64,000 nucleotides of DNA from Pigmentiphaga humi (GTDB lineage Bacteria; Pseudomonadota; Gammaproteobacteria; Burkholderiales; Burkholderiaceae_B). The stretch is taken from contig NZ_UWPJ01000026.1 in the NCBI RefSeq assembly GCF_900606115.1, forward strand, positions 122,305 through 186,304, in the 5' to 3' direction. This document shows, piece by piece, positions 17,032 through 26,509 of this stretch (within the stretch, counting starts at the first letter, position 1; each line of letters opens with the position of its first letter). The notes below the pieces were generated by a model. The model ran no database searches. It was not told the origin of the DNA and saw nothing but the letters and a program-made list of their open reading frames with translations. Made by a program: the position numbers and the translations under genes.

Positions 17032-18072
17032 TCAGTACAGCGACTTGCCGCCGGCATCCTTGATGTCGGACTTCCACAACGTGCGGATCTGGGTGGTCAC
17101 GGCATCGGGCAGCGCGACGTAGTCCAGATCGGAAGCGGACTTCTTGCCGTTCTTGAAGGCCCAGTCGAAGAACTTCAGGACTTCGGCGCCCTGGGTGGGC
17201 TTGTCCTGCGACTTGTGCATCAGGATGAAGGTGGCGCTGGTGATGGGCCAGCTCTTCTCGCCCGGCTCGTCGTTCAGGATCACGCCCATGCCGGGCGCGC
17301 TCTTCCAGTCGGCGTTCGCGGCGGCGGCGGCGAAGGCGGCTTCTTCCGGCTGGACGAACTTGCCGTCCTTGTTCTGCACCTGGCCGTGGGACAGCTTGTT
17401 CTGCTTGGCGTAGGCGTATTCGACGTAGCCGATGGCGCCGGCGAACTGCTTGACGTAGTTGGCCACGCCTTCGTTGCCCTTGCCGCCCTGGCCGGCGGGC
17501 CACTTCACGGCCTTGCCTTCACCCACGGTGGACTTCCAGTCGGCGGAAACCTTGGAAAGGTAGTTGGTCCAGCCGAAGGTCGTGCCCGAACCGTCCGAAC
17601 GGTGGACGACGATGATGTCGGCGGCCGGCAGCGACACGCCGGGGTTCAGCTTGGCGATGGCCTCGTCATTCCACTTCTTGACCTTGCCCAGGTAGATGTC
17701 GGCCAGCAGCGAACCCGTGAACTTCAGTTGGCCGGGCTGGATGCCCTGCAGGTTGACCACGGGCACGATGCCGCCGATCACAGCCGGGAACTGGACCAGG
17801 CCGTTCTTGGCCAGGTCTTCGCCGCTCATCGGATCGTCCGAAGCGCCGAAATCGACGGTCTTGGCGATGATCTGCTTCTGGCCGCCGCCCGAACCGATCG
17901 ACTGGTAGTTCACGGTGTTGCCGGTGGCGGCCTTGTAGTCGGACGCCCACTTGGCGTAGATGGGATAGGGGAACGACGCGCCGGCCCCGGTGATGTCGGC
18001 GGCGTGCGCGGAAATCGCAGCAACGCCCAGCGCGACGGCAACCGTAACCTTGTTGAAAGCGAACTTGAACAT
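17032..18072 (-). CDS. pstS: Periplasmic phosphate-binding protein
   Basis: 346 residues from ATG 18072, with AGAGGAC upstream. The frame continues far upstream but the signal peptide [19 protein letters not shown] followed by [18 protein letters not shown] sets the start. Phosphate-binding loops [14 protein letters not shown] (mature N-terminus) and [12 protein letters not shown] (about residue 160) are present, and the length is normal for PstS. It captures phosphate in the periplasm and delivers it to PstCA. A two-repeat Pho box lies about 60 bases upstream, with a TAATCT -10 box ten bases after it. Expression should therefore rise under phosphate limitation through PhoB. Confidence 0.97.
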   Translation of the reverse strand: MFKFAFNKVTVAVALGVAAISAHAADITGAGASFPYPIYAKWASDYKAATGNTVNYQSIGSGGGQKQIIAKTVDFGASDDPMSGEDLAKNGLVQFPAVIGGIVPVVNLQGIQPGQLKFTGSLLADIYLGKVKKWNDEAIAKLNPGVSLPAADIIVVHRSDGSGTTFGWTNYLSKVSADWKSTVGEGKAVKWPAGQGGKGNEGVANYVKQFAGAIGYVEYAYAKQNKLSHGQVQNKDGKFVQPEEAAFAAAAANADWKSAPGMGVILNDEPGEKSWPITSATFILMHKSQDKPTQGAEVLKFFDWAFKNGKKSASDLDYVALPDAVTTQIRTLWKSDIKDAGGKSLY

Positions 18073-18118
18073 GTGCAGTCCTCTGCTTGGGGGGAGTGGA
18101 AACCTCACTACGACCGAG

Positions 18119-18152
18119 AGATTACGTAGCGAATATGACATGACCGTGACAG
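18119..18152 (-). promoter_or_regulatory. Pho box and -10 of the pstS promoter
   Basis: On the minus strand CTGTCAC (18152-18146), a 4-base gap and ATGTCAT (18141-18135) form the 7-4-7 direct repeat bound by PhoB. TAATCT (18124-18119) follows 10 bases later, the expected distance for a PhoB-dependent -10 box. Confidence 0.85.
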
Positions 18153-18212
18153 GAAACCTCCGCCGGCCGGCCAGGCCGGCAATGGCGCGTCGTTGCCGCC
18201 ACATGTAGAATG

Positions 18213-18231
18213 AATAACGATTCTCATTCAA
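18213..18231 (+). promoter_or_regulatory. Fur box upstream of the AraC-type regulator
   Basis: AATAACGATTCTCATTCAA matches 12 of 19 positions of the GATAATGATAATCATTATC consensus and ends 3 bases before the ATG. Iron-replete Fur would block initiation. Confidence 0.65.
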
Positions 18232-18234
18232 TAT

Positions 18235-19113
18235 ATGCAGATGACCGCCCCGGTGCCCGAGCAATGGCATGTCCCCGCCGTGACCGCTTCGCTGTCCATC
18301 AGCGGCGGCATATTGCGCGCGGATCGCGACCAGGCCATTACCGAGCACAACGAAGCCGGGTTGAAGCTGGTCCTGCTGCTGGGCGGGGAATTGCGGTACT
18401 CGATGCAAAGACATCGGTCGATGGGCATCAAGGGGCCCGCCGTCCATCTCAGCCTGAGCCGCAGCCCGTTCACGGTCAGCCATTCCTTCCATGCTGCGAC
18501 GCCGCTGCAATACGTCGCCGTGCGCATGCCCGAGGAAGTGCTGCAGGAAGGGCTGGACGTCGACATCGGCCTGCATGCCCGGCAGCGGGGACGCGGCGCC
18601 GACACGCCCTTCTTCCTCGACCGGCAGGCGAACAGGATATTGCAGGCGCTGGGCCGGCAACTGCTGGCCTGCCCGCTGCGGGGAAACCTGCGCGACCTCT
18701 ACCTGGCCGGCAAGGCGCTGGAGCTGACCTCCAGCGTGCTCGCCGGTCTGGAACTTGCCACCGCCGGCACCGCGCAAGGCGATGCGCTCACGCTGTCGCC
18801 GCGCCAGCTGGAAGCGCTGCACGAGGCCCGCGCGCTGCTGCTGGAGCAACTTTCCGAGCCGCCCGGTCTCGCGGCGCTCGGGCGGCAGGTGGGGCTGAAC
18901 GTCACGACGCTCACGCGAGGATTCCGCACCTTGTTCGGCTGCAGCGTCTACCAGTTCGTGCGCGACCAGCGCCTCGAACTCGCCTACCGCATGCTGGCGG
19001 CCGGCCGCTGCAGCGTGGCCCACGCCGCGTCCGCCGCGGGCTATAGCGACTCGCACTTCTCCAAGGCCTTCCAGAAGCGTTTCGGCATCGCCCCGCGCGG
19101 TTTGCGACGCTAG
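18235..19113 (+). CDS. AraC-family regulator of siderophore uptake (PchR-like)
   Basis: 292 residues. The C-terminal 100 residues hold two AraC helix-turn-helix units ([20 protein letters not shown] and [20 protein letters not shown]). The N-terminal 190 residues form a ligand-sensing domain as in PchR/AlcR-type siderophore regulators, which have nearly this length. Either ATG 18235 or 18241 could start it; no ribosome-binding site is obvious. A Fur box overlaps the start region, and the gene is transcribed towards the TonB receptor 127 bases away. Expected role: activates the receptor operon when the ferric siderophore is bound. Divergent pstS shares its upstream region. Confidence 0.85.
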   Translation: MQMTAPVPEQWHVPAVTASLSISGGILRADRDQAITEHNEAGLKLVLLLGGELRYSMQRHRSMGIKGPAVHLSLSRSPFTVSHSFHAATPLQYVAVRMPEEVLQEGLDVDIGLHARQRGRGADTPFFLDRQANRILQALGRQLLACPLRGNLRDLYLAGKALELTSSVLAGLELATAGTAQGDALTLSPRQLEALHEARALLLEQLSEPPGLAALGRQVGLNVTTLTRGFRTLFGCSVYQFVRDQRLELAYRMLAAGRCSVAHAASAAGYSDSHFSKAFQKRFGIAPRGLRR

Positions 19114-19200
19114 TTCCCCTCCGTTCCGCCGAATACTCCCGATCGCCAGATTGATACCGGCAATCGCCAATCGGCACTCCGCTCCCTTCCTAGAATTCAT

Positions 19201-19219
19201 GAGATTGATTCTCAATTCC
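19201..19219 (+). promoter_or_regulatory. Fur box upstream of the siderophore receptor
   Basis: GAGATTGATTCTCAATTCC matches 12 of 19 Fur-box positions and lies 22 bases before the GTG start, where it would overlap the transcription start. Confidence 0.6.
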
Positions 19220-19240
19220 AACACAAGGAAGAGGACCCTC

Positions 19241-21346
19241 GTGGATACGCGCAAGCCATTTCATGTCCGCACCGCCCTGGCCTCGGCCATCATGCTGCTG
19301 GGCGCGGGCGCCCATGCTCAGACAGCGCCCGAGCCGCAGGCCAGCACGCTGCCCGAAGTCAAGGTCACGGGAAGCGCCGATGCGCCCGCGTCGCTGCTCA
19401 AGACTTCGCAGTCCCTCAAGGAAACGCCGCAATCGGTCACGGTCATCGACCGCGAACGCATGCAGCAGCAGAACCTGCAGACGCTGGAAGAGGTACTGCA
19501 GCAGGCGCCCGGCATCACCGTCCAGCCCTATCAACAGCTCACCACGGGCTACTACGCGCGGGGTTTCAAGATCGACTCGTTCCAGCAGGACGGCGTACCC
19601 GTGCTCATGGGCCAGACGGCCGGCGCGCCGGAAGACATGGGCATGTACGAACGGGTGGAGATCCTGCGCGGCGCGAACGGCCTGCTCCAGGGCACGGGCA
19701 ACCCGGCCGCGACCGTCAATCTCGTGCCCAAGCGGGCGCCGCGGCAGTTCGGCGCGCGCGGCGCGCTGACCGCCGGCAGCTGGAACCGCTACCGCGCCGA
19801 AGCGGACGTGGGCGGCCCGGTGAACGAAAGCGGCAGCCTGCGCGCGAGAATGGTGGTCAGTCACGAGGACCGCGACTTCTTCTACGACGTGGCCGACCAG
19901 AAGTCCACCAACCTGTACGGCACGGCCGAGCTGGACCTCGGCCCCGGCACCGTGCTGTCCGTGGGCGTGCACCACCAGCGCATCCGCTCCATCACCAACA
20001 TGGCCGGCGTGCCCTTCTACAGCGATGGCCGCGACATCGGCCTGCCCCGCTCCACCTACCTGGACGTCGCGTGGGACCGCTTCAACTGGGACAATACGCG
20101 CGTGTTCGCCGGCCTGGAGCACGCGTTCGACAACGGCTGGACGGCCAAGCTCAACGTCAACCGCCTGAGCGGCAACGCCGACATGAAGTATGCCGGCGCC
20201 AACGGCGCGGTCGATCCCGCCACCGGCGCCGGTCCGCGCCTGACGGGCGCCGCCTATGAATTCGAGAACCGCCAGACCAGCGCGGACGGCTACCTGAACG
20301 GCCCGTTCACGCTGTTCGGCCGCAGGCACGAGGCGCTGGTGGGCGTCAATCACCTGCGCACCAGCACCGAGCAGTTCTCCGCCAACTTCCTGACGCCGAT
20401 AGGCGTGCCGGTGGACGTCTGGAACTGGGACCCGCACAGCGTGCCCGAACCCGCAGTGGGCCCGTACACATCCCGCGGGCCGACGCGCATGGTCCAATCG
20501 GGCGCCTACGCAATGGGCCGGTTCTCGCTGGCCGATCCCCTCAAGCTGATCCTGGGCGGCCGGCTGAGCCGGTGGAAGCAGAGCACCTCGTCCGCCAGCT
20601 CCCGCATCAACAGCGAGTTCACGCCCTATGGCGGCCTGGTGCTGGACATCGCGCCGCAGTGGGCGCTCTACGCCAGCTACGCGCAGGTTTTCCAGCCGCA
20701 GACGCAGGCCACGTGGGAAGGCGACATGCTCGATCCGGTCCAGGGAAGCAACCGGGAAGTCGGCATCAAGGGCGGACTGCTGGACGGGCGGCTGGACGCC
20801 AGCCTGGCCCTCTTCAACATCCGGCAGCGCAACCGCGCGCAATCGGACCCCGCGCATCCTTGCGCGGGCGCGATCTGCTACTACATCGCGAGCGGAGAGG
20901 TCGAGAGCCGCGGGATCGAGGCCGAATTGAACGGACGCGTCCTGCCGGGCCTGGACCTGTCGCTGGGATATACCTACAACGCCACCGAATACCTGAAGGA
21001 CGCCCAGTCGCAGGGTCAGCCCTTCGCCCGCTTCACGCCCAAGCACATCTTCAGGCTGTGGGCCAATACCGTCCTGCCCGGAAACGACGGCCGGCTCAGC
21101 GCGGGCCTGGGCATCCAGGCGCAAAGCGCCTATACCGTGCAGTCCGGCGGCGTCACCCTGCGCCAGGGCGGCTATGCCCTGGCCAGCCTGCGGCTCGGCT
21201 ACCGCATCAGCAAACACATGAGCGCGGCGCTGCACGTCAACAACCTGTTCGACACGCGCTACTACCAGAGCCTGTCCGGCACCAGCTGGAACAACCGCTA
21301 TGGCGAACCGCGCAGCGTTGCCCTGACGCTGCGCATGGAGTATTAG
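19241..21346 (+). CDS. TonB-dependent ferric-siderophore receptor (FptA/FauA class)
   Basis: 701 residues from GTG 19241, with AAGGAAGAGG 6 bases upstream; earlier in-frame codons lie inside the Fur box and are rejected. The signal peptide ends near [12 protein letters not shown] TonB-box-like LPEVKVTG, then the plug domain with [26 protein letters not shown] and [20 protein letters not shown], then a 22-strand barrel closing in ...ALTLRMEY with the aromatic last residue typical of BamA substrates. It imports a ferric siderophore across the outer membrane using TonB-ExbBD. Followed after one base by the PepSY gene. The gene order resembles fptABCX for pyochelin; the real ligand cannot be read from sequence. 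Confidence 0.92.
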   Translation: MDTRKPFHVRTALASAIMLLGAGAHAQTAPEPQASTLPEVKVTGSADAPASLLKTSQSLKETPQSVTVIDRERMQQQNLQTLEEVLQQAPGITVQPYQQLTTGYYARGFKIDSFQQDGVPVLMGQTAGAPEDMGMYERVEILRGANGLLQGTGNPAATVNLVPKRAPRQFGARGALTAGSWNRYRAEADVGGPVNESGSLRARMVVSHEDRDFFYDVADQKSTNLYGTAELDLGPGTVLSVGVHHQRIRSITNMAGVPFYSDGRDIGLPRSTYLDVAWDRFNWDNTRVFAGLEHAFDNGWTAKLNVNRLSGNADMKYAGANGAVDPATGAGPRLTGAAYEFENRQTSADGYLNGPFTLFGRRHEALVGVNHLRTSTEQFSANFLTPIGVPVDVWNWDPHSVPEPAVGPYTSRGPTRMVQSGAYAMGRFSLADPLKLILGGRLSRWKQSTSSASSRINSEFTPYGGLVLDIAPQWALYASYAQVFQPQTQATWEGDMLDPVQGSNREVGIKGGLLDGRLDASLALFNIRQRNRAQSDPAHPCAGAICYYIASGEVESRGIEAELNGRVLPGLDLSLGYTYNATEYLKDAQSQGQPFARFTPKHIFRLWANTVLPGNDGRLSAGLGIQAQSAYTVQSGGVTLRQGGYALASLRLGYRISKHMSAALHVNNLFDTRYYQSLSGTSWNNRYGEPRSVALTLRMEY

Positions 21347-21347
21347 G

Positions 21348-23024
21348 GTGCCGGCTCCCCGCTGGCCCGCGCGCGCGGGTCTGGCCGTCCTGGCCGCGCC
21401 GGCGGCCGCCATCGGGCTGGCGATCGCCATCGCGCGCTGGGCGCCGCTGGACGACGCGCTGGACCGGCTGTACGCCGGCATGTTCGTCGGCGTGCTGGCG
21501 CAACTGCTGATGCTGGGCGCCTGCCTGTTCCTGGGCGTGCGCGCGGCCGTGCCCATGCGCCGGGCCGTGTCCGTCACTCACGCCTGGGCGGGGATGACCG
21601 TGGGCCTCGTGTTGTTCGTGATCTGCCTGACCGGCGTGTTCGCCGTGCTCAAGCAGGAGGTCCGCTACTGGGAGATGCCGTCCGAGCGCCAGGCCCCGGA
21701 CCCGAGGCTCGACCTGGACGCCCTGCTGCGTGCGGGCCAGGCCCGGTTCGGCGACAGCGCCTCGTTGACGATCCAGTTGCCGGACGGCCTGCGTCGCCAT
21801 GCGATCGTGGCCCCCGCCGGCGGCCGGCCGGCAGCCGGCCAGGCCGCGCTGGCCCTGCGCGCCGGCGACGCCAGCCCCGTGCCCGCCGTCCATGGCGGCG
21901 CGGCGGAGCTGCTGGTCACGCTGCACAACACCTTGCACGCGGGGTTTCCGGGCCGTGTGCTCGTGAGCCTGTTCGGCTTCGCGCTGGCCTTCCTGGTCGT
22001 GGGCGGGGTGGCCAACCACCCCCGCCGGGCCTCCGGACTGCTGCGCCTGCGCGTCGGCGCGGACGCGCGGACACTGGCGCTCGACGCCCACAAGCTGCTG
22101 GGGCTCTGGCTCTCGCCGCTCCTGTTGCTCATCGCAGTGACAGGCATTTTTTCTGGCCTGGGCGCGCTGGCCACCGTCAACCTGGCGCCCCATGCCTTCC
22201 CCGAAAGCCCTCGCCGGGCCATGCAGGCGCTGATGGACAACGCCTCCTTCCCCGCCGTGGGGCAGCCAGCCGCCATGCCCAGCCTGAACGCCCTGGCCGA
22301 ACGCCATCGGCAGGCCCATCCCGGGTTCCAGGTGGAGAGCATCGCCATCCAGCACTGGGGCGATGCGCAGGCCTATGCCACCTTGCGCGGACACGGCGCC
22401 GGCCAATTGAGCACCGGCGTGTTCGAACGCTTCCATTACCGGCTGAGCGACGGCGCGCTGCTGCGCCACGACAGCGCGGCGCAGCGCGGTCCCTGGACCC
22501 GGGCGTTCATCGCCATCCAGCCTCTGCACTTCGCGCAATACGGCGGCACGGCCAGCCGCTGGCTGCACGCGGCGGGGGGCCTGGCCGCCGCGCTGCTGGC
22601 CGCCTCCGGCACCTGGCTCTGGCTGCGGCGGCGGACGACCCCGGAGCATCCGCAGGCCTGGCCGCGGCGGGCGGCGCAAGGTGTCTGCCTGGGATTGAGC
22701 TTCTCATGCTGCGTCCTGCTGGCGGTCACCAGCCTGACGCCGGACACGCTGCCGGCCCGTCCGGCGCTGCAGGCCTGGGCCTTCTGGGGTGCCTGGCTTG
22801 GAGCGGCCGCCTGCTTCGCGTGGCCCGCGAGCGGCCGCAAACGCGCCGCGGCCTCGCTGCGTATCGCCGGTGCCCTGCTCTGGATGGCGGCCATCGCCAG
22901 CCTCGCGCATCAGTCCGGCCACCCGCTTGCCGCCGAGTGGCCGGCGCTGGCCTTCAACTTCCTGCTGATCCTGGCGGGCGCCCTGTTGTGGCGGCTCGCC
23001 CGTTTTTCCCTTCGACCATCATGA
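21348..23024 (+). CDS. PepSY-domain membrane protein (FptC-like)
   Basis: 558 residues from a GTG one base after the receptor stop, so translation is probably coupled. The first two membrane helices (about residues 8-28 and 40-62) are followed by the PepSY-associated unit VTHAWAGMTVGLVLFVICLTGVF. A periplasmic PepSY region follows, then the LDAHKLLGLWLSPLLLLIAVTG helix and further helices near the C-terminus. Family members sit in the inner membrane in siderophore operons and are thought to help release or reduce iron. The 3' end overlaps the cupin gene by 4 bases (ATGA). Confidence 0.85.
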   Translation: MPAPRWPARAGLAVLAAPAAAIGLAIAIARWAPLDDALDRLYAGMFVGVLAQLLMLGACLFLGVRAAVPMRRAVSVTHAWAGMTVGLVLFVICLTGVFAVLKQEVRYWEMPSERQAPDPRLDLDALLRAGQARFGDSASLTIQLPDGLRRHAIVAPAGGRPAAGQAALALRAGDASPVPAVHGGAAELLVTLHNTLHAGFPGRVLVSLFGFALAFLVVGGVANHPRRASGLLRLRVGADARTLALDAHKLLGLWLSPLLLLIAVTGIFSGLGALATVNLAPHAFPESPRRAMQALMDNASFPAVGQPAAMPSLNALAERHRQAHPGFQVESIAIQHWGDAQAYATLRGHGAGQLSTGVFERFHYRLSDGALLRHDSAAQRGPWTRAFIAIQPLHFAQYGGTASRWLHAAGGLAAALLAASGTWLWLRRRTTPEHPQAWPRRAAQGVCLGLSFSCCVLLAVTSLTPDTLPARPALQAWAFWGAWLGAAACFAWPASGRKRAAASLRIAGALLWMAAIASLAHQSGHPLAAEWPALAFNFLLILAGALLWRLARFSLRPS

Positions 23025-23461
23025 CCCGACACAAACTCCCCGACTCCGGCAGCGACGCCTCTCGCCTGCCCCGGCTATTCGCGCTGTCCTCCTCGCTGGC
23101 CGTCCTCCAGGCCGACGCGACCGTGCGCCTCATGCCGTTCCAGCGGCACGGCCTGCCGGAGGCCGGCTGGATCATGGGCATCAAGCCCATCTCCGACACC
23201 GCCTCGGTCCACGGCAACCACTGGGAACGGCATCCGCGCGGCGACGAGATCCTGACGCTGCTGGAAGGGTCGCTGCGCGTCGTCCTGGCCGCGGACGAGG
23301 GCGACGAACGCGAACTGGAAGTCGCCGCGGGTGAGTCCCTAGTCGTTCCCCAGGGATGGTGGCACAGGCTGGAAGTGCATCGGCCGGGCCGCCTGATGTT
23401 CGTCACCCCCGCCACCGACAGCGAGCACCGCCCGCGCCGCCCCCGCGACCAGGAAAACTGA
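23021..23461 (+). CDS. Cupin-domain protein in the siderophore operon
   Basis: 146 residues overlapping the PepSY stop by ATGA. One cupin beta-barrel is visible: HGNHWERHPRGDEILTLLEG (motif 1, with His and Glu metal ligands) and PQGWWHRLEV (motif 2). It may bind metal or the siderophore in the cytoplasm. Its place matches that of the small gene fptB in the Pseudomonas locus, but homology with FptB is not established. The permease gene starts one base after the stop. Confidence 0.75.
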   Translation: MTRHKLPDSGSDASRLPRLFALSSSLAVLQADATVRLMPFQRHGLPEAGWIMGIKPISDTASVHGNHWERHPRGDEILTLLEGSLRVVLAADEGDERELEVAAGESLVVPQGWWHRLEVHRPGRLMFVTPATDSEHRPRRPRDQEN

Positions 23462-23462
23462 C

Positions 23463-24722
23463 ATGCCAACCCTTTCCCCCGCTTCGAAGGCACGGCGCGA
23501 CGCGCCCCTGCTGCAATGGCCCATGATCGCGTTTCTGTACGCTTCCCAGGGCATCCCCTTCGGACTCGCGATGGAAGCGCTGCCGGCCATACTGCGGGAG
23601 CAGGGAGCCAACCTCGGGGCGCTCGCCTATCTTCCCTTGGTGGGTCTGCCCTGGGTCCTGAAATGCGGCTGGGCGCCGATCGTGGACAACCACTGGTCGC
23701 CGCGCCTGGGTCGCCGGCGCAGCTGGATCCTGCCCATGCAGGGGCTGGTGCTGGCCCTGTTGCTGGGCATCATGGCGATCGGCGTCGCGCAGGCCGCCCT
23801 GCCCTATCTGCTGGCGCTCTCGGTGGCCGCGTCGCTGGCCAGCGCCACGCAGGACATCGCCACCGACGGCCTGGTCGCCGAACGGTTCGATACGCGCACG
23901 CTGGGCGCGGCCAACGCGGTCCAGGTCGGCGGCACCATGATCGGCTTTTTCTACGGTGGCCCGGTGTTCCTGATGGCCTATGCCCGGCTCGGCCAGACGG
24001 GCGCGCTGCTGCTCCTGTCCCTGCCCATCGCGCTCAGCCTGGCGCTGGTCGCGGCATGGCGCGAACCCGCGCCGCCCTCCGATCGATGGACGCGCCCGCA
24101 GCAGGCCAGCCTGCGGCGCTTCCTGAGTTCGGGTCCGCAAGCATGGGCGTTGATCGCCGCGGCCTTTCTGTCCGCCGTGACCGTGGTCGCCTGCCATGGA
24201 TTGTCCAAGCTGCTGCTGGTCGATGCCGGCTGGGCACTCGAAAAGATCGGCCAGGTGGGCATGGCCGGCGGCGCCGTCACCATCGTCCTGGGCTGCGGAG
24301 GGGGCGCCTGGCTGGTGTCGCGGCTGGGCGCCTGGCCGGTGTTCTTCGTCGGCATCGCCTCGGCGGGCGCGGCGGCCGCCGTCTGGACGGTCCTGGCCTG
24401 GAGTTCGCCCGCTCTGCCTGCCTATGTCGTCTGGCTGGCGACGCTGCTGGCCAGTTTCGGCGCGGGGAGCGCATCCGTCGCGATGATGACCGCCGCGATG
24501 CGCTTCGCCCATGCGCGCGACCAGGCGGGCACCGACATGACCGCCGTGCAGAGCATGCGCGACCTGGGTGAAATGGCCGCGTCCTCGTCGTTGATCGCCC
24601 TGGCCGCGCTGGCGGGCTACGGCGGGGGCTTTATGGTCGGCGTCGGGCTGGCGCTGGCCACGCTGGTGCTCACGCCCATGCTGCTGTGGTCGCGCCGGAC
24701 GGCTCAGAACACGGAACGGTAA
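23463..24722 (+). CDS. MFS siderophore permease (RhtX/FptX-like)
   Basis: 419 residues with 12 predicted membrane helices, no cleaved signal. The N-terminal sequence IAFLYASQGIPFGLAMEALP and the loop KCGWAPIVDNHW place it in the AmpG-like branch that includes RhtX and FptX, single-protein importers of intact siderophores across the inner membrane. As last gene of the five-gene set it completes outer- and inner-membrane uptake without an ABC transporter. Its 3' end overlaps that of the convergent desulfhydrase gene by 19 bases. Confidence 0.88.
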   Translation: MPTLSPASKARRDAPLLQWPMIAFLYASQGIPFGLAMEALPAILREQGANLGALAYLPLVGLPWVLKCGWAPIVDNHWSPRLGRRRSWILPMQGLVLALLLGIMAIGVAQAALPYLLALSVAASLASATQDIATDGLVAERFDTRTLGAANAVQVGGTMIGFFYGGPVFLMAYARLGQTGALLLLSLPIALSLALVAAWREPAPPSDRWTRPQQASLRRFLSSGPQAWALIAAAFLSAVTVVACHGLSKLLLVDAGWALEKIGQVGMAGGAVTIVLGCGGGAWLVSRLGAWPVFFVGIASAGAAAAVWTVLAWSSPALPAYVVWLATLLASFGAGSASVAMMTAAMRFAHARDQAGTDMTAVQSMRDLGEMAASSSLIALAALAGYGGGFMVGVGLALATLVLTPMLLWSRRTAQNTER

Positions 24723-25699
24723 CCGAAAAGCGCGGCGGACCCGCCGGTATGGACGAATACCACCTTCTGGCCCTTGCGGTACCGGCCTTCCCGGATCTGG
24801 CCGATCAGCCCGGCCATGCCTTTGCCGGAATAAACCGGGTCCAGCAGTATGCCTTCGCGTTGCGCCAGCATGGTGACGGCTTCGATCATCGAAGGCGTGG
24901 GCTGGCCATAGCCCGGCCCCACGTAGCGGTCGTCCACCTGCACCGCCGATTCGGCGATGCGGGTCGAAAGCCCCAGCAGTTCGGCAGTGGCGTTGGCCAG
25001 CTTCAGCACGTTGGCCACTTGCGGCGCCTGCGGCGCCCGCACGCTGATGCCGATCACGGGAATGCCGCTTTGCGTACCCTCGAAAGCGGCTATCAGACCG
25101 GCCTGCGTGCCTGTGCTGCCCGTCCCGTGGAACACCGCCGCGACGTCCAGGCCGAGCTCGTAGGCCTGCTGCATGATTTCCAGCCCGCAGGCGACGTAGC
25201 CCAGCGCGCCGACCGGATTGCTGCCGCCGCCCGGGATGATGTAGGGTTTGGCGCCCTGGCTGCGCAGTTCCGCCGCCAGGGTTTCCATCGCCGCGTTCAT
25301 GTCGGTGCCGGCCGGCACGCGGCTGGCGATCTCGCCGCCCAGCAGCCGGTCCAGGAAAACGTTGCCCGATTCGGCGTATTCCTGGTCCAGGTTGGTCACC
25401 CGGCTCTCCAGGATGGCCTTGCTCTTCAAGCCTACGATATTCGCCGCCGCGATCGTCTGGCGCACGTGGTTCGACTGCGTCGCTCCCTGCGTGATGACGG
25501 TGTCCGCCCCCTGCCGCAGCGCATCGGCGATGAGAAACTCGAGCTTGCGGGTCTTGTTGCCGCCCGTGGCCAGCCCGGTGCAATCGTCGCGCTTGATGTA
25601 GATATCGGGGCCGCCCAGATGTTCACTCAGGTTTTTCAGATGCTCGAGCGGCGTCGGGAAATGACCGAAGCGGTGACGGGGGAATTTTGCGAGATTCAT
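24704..25699 (-). CDS. dcyD: PLP-dependent D-cysteine desulfhydrase / ACC deaminase family
   Basis: 331 residues, standard length. The PLP lysine is in TGLATGGNKTRKLEF (about residue 51), with the nearby QGATQSNHVRQTIA loop and a phosphate-binding GTGSTGTQAGL (about 195). HTGGSAALFGY closes the fold. The family splits D-cysteine to pyruvate, sulfide and ammonia; true ACC deaminases differ in the active site, and I favour the desulfhydrase. First ATG follows CAGGAGACAAAA. It may be cotranscribed with the racemase gene 39 bases upstream, giving an amino-acid catabolic group. Confidence 0.85.
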   Translation of the reverse strand: MNLAKFPRHRFGHFPTPLEHLKNLSEHLGGPDIYIKRDDCTGLATGGNKTRKLEFLIADALRQGADTVITQGATQSNHVRQTIAAANIVGLKSKAILESRVTNLDQEYAESGNVFLDRLLGGEIASRVPAGTDMNAAMETLAAELRSQGAKPYIIPGGGSNPVGALGYVACGLEIMQQAYELGLDVAAVFHGTGSTGTQAGLIAAFEGTQSGIPVIGISVRAPQAPQVANVLKLANATAELLGLSTRIAESAVQVDDRYVGPGYGQPTPSMIEAVTMLAQREGILLDPVYSGKGMAGLIGQIREGRYRKGQKVVFVHTGGSAALFGYRSVF

Positions 25700-25738
25700 T
25701 TTTGTCTCCTGAACGAAGGTGGAAAACCGGGTTGAAAA

Positions 25739-26494
25739 CTAGGCGGGACCGGCCCTCGCGGCGGCAATGGCGGCCTGCGCCAGCGCGGTGGTGGAATCGA
25801 CGAAGCCATCGTCCAGCGACATGCCGGCCGCCTTGAGCGCAAGCGGCAATTCCGTGCAGCCCAGGACAATGTGCTCGACACCTCGGGCGCGCATGCTCGC
25901 CACGCACTGCGTCAGCAATCCGCCCGCTTCCTGGACGCGGCCTTCCTTGACCAGAGCGATGCATGGGAGCAGCAGGTCGCGCAGTTCGGACTCTTCCGGC
26001 GCAACGAATTGCACCCCGTCGCGTTCGGCATAGACGCCCGCGGCCAGGGTCGCGCGGGTGGCCAGCAACCCGACCCGGCTGCCCGGCTCCAGGCCGTGGC
26101 CGGCCAACACGTCAATCACCGCATCGACGATATTCAGGAACGGCAGGTCGGTAGCGGCGGCCAGCTCGGGATACCAGTAGTGCGCGGTATTGCACGGCAT
26201 CACGATCAGATCGGCCCCCGCGCGCTCCAAGCGCCGCAGCGACTCGGTCAATTGCGGCAGCGGGCTCTCGGTCGCGCTGAGAATGGCGCCGACGCGATCG
26301 GGTATCTGGGGGATCTGGGCCACTACCGCGGGGATGTGCTGCTGGTCGGTGCCGGCGCCGGCAAGGTCGATCAGGCGCTGCATGAAATCCACCGTGGCCA
26401 GGGGCCCCATGCCGCCCAGTACGCCTACCAGCCTGGGCGGCGACGCCCTCCCCGCGCCATGCGCAAGCACACCGTTGTCCGGCTTCATCGTCAT
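25739..26494 (-). CDS. Aspartate/glutamate racemase family protein
   Basis: 251 residues. Both catalytic cysteines are seen, in VMPCNTAHYW (about residue 100) and HIVLGCTELPLAL (about 215), with the opening glycine-rich LVGVLGGMGPLATVDFM. PLP-independent racemases of this family interconvert D- and L-aspartate or glutamate. The gene lies 15 bases after the LigJ-like gene and before the desulfhydrase, so it may feed D-amino acids into catabolism. Substrate not determined. The third codon is another ATG and could be the start. Confidence 0.85.
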   Translation of the reverse strand: MTMKPDNGVLAHGAGRASPPRLVGVLGGMGPLATVDFMQRLIDLAGAGTDQQHIPAVVAQIPQIPDRVGAILSATESPLPQLTESLRRLERAGADLIVMPCNTAHYWYPELAAATDLPFLNIVDAVIDVLAGHGLEPGSRVGLLATRATLAAGVYAERDGVQFVAPEESELRDLLLPCIALVKEGRVQEAGGLLTQCVASMRARGVEHIVLGCTELPLALKAAGMSLDDGFVDSTTALAQAAIAAARAGPA

Positions 26495-26509
26495 GCTCCG
26501 GTGCGCGCG

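Noticed and set aside
19190..21577. Long minus-strand frame opposite the siderophore receptor
   Set aside because: Shadow frame; the receptor on the plus strand has full family motifs and a ribosome-binding site.
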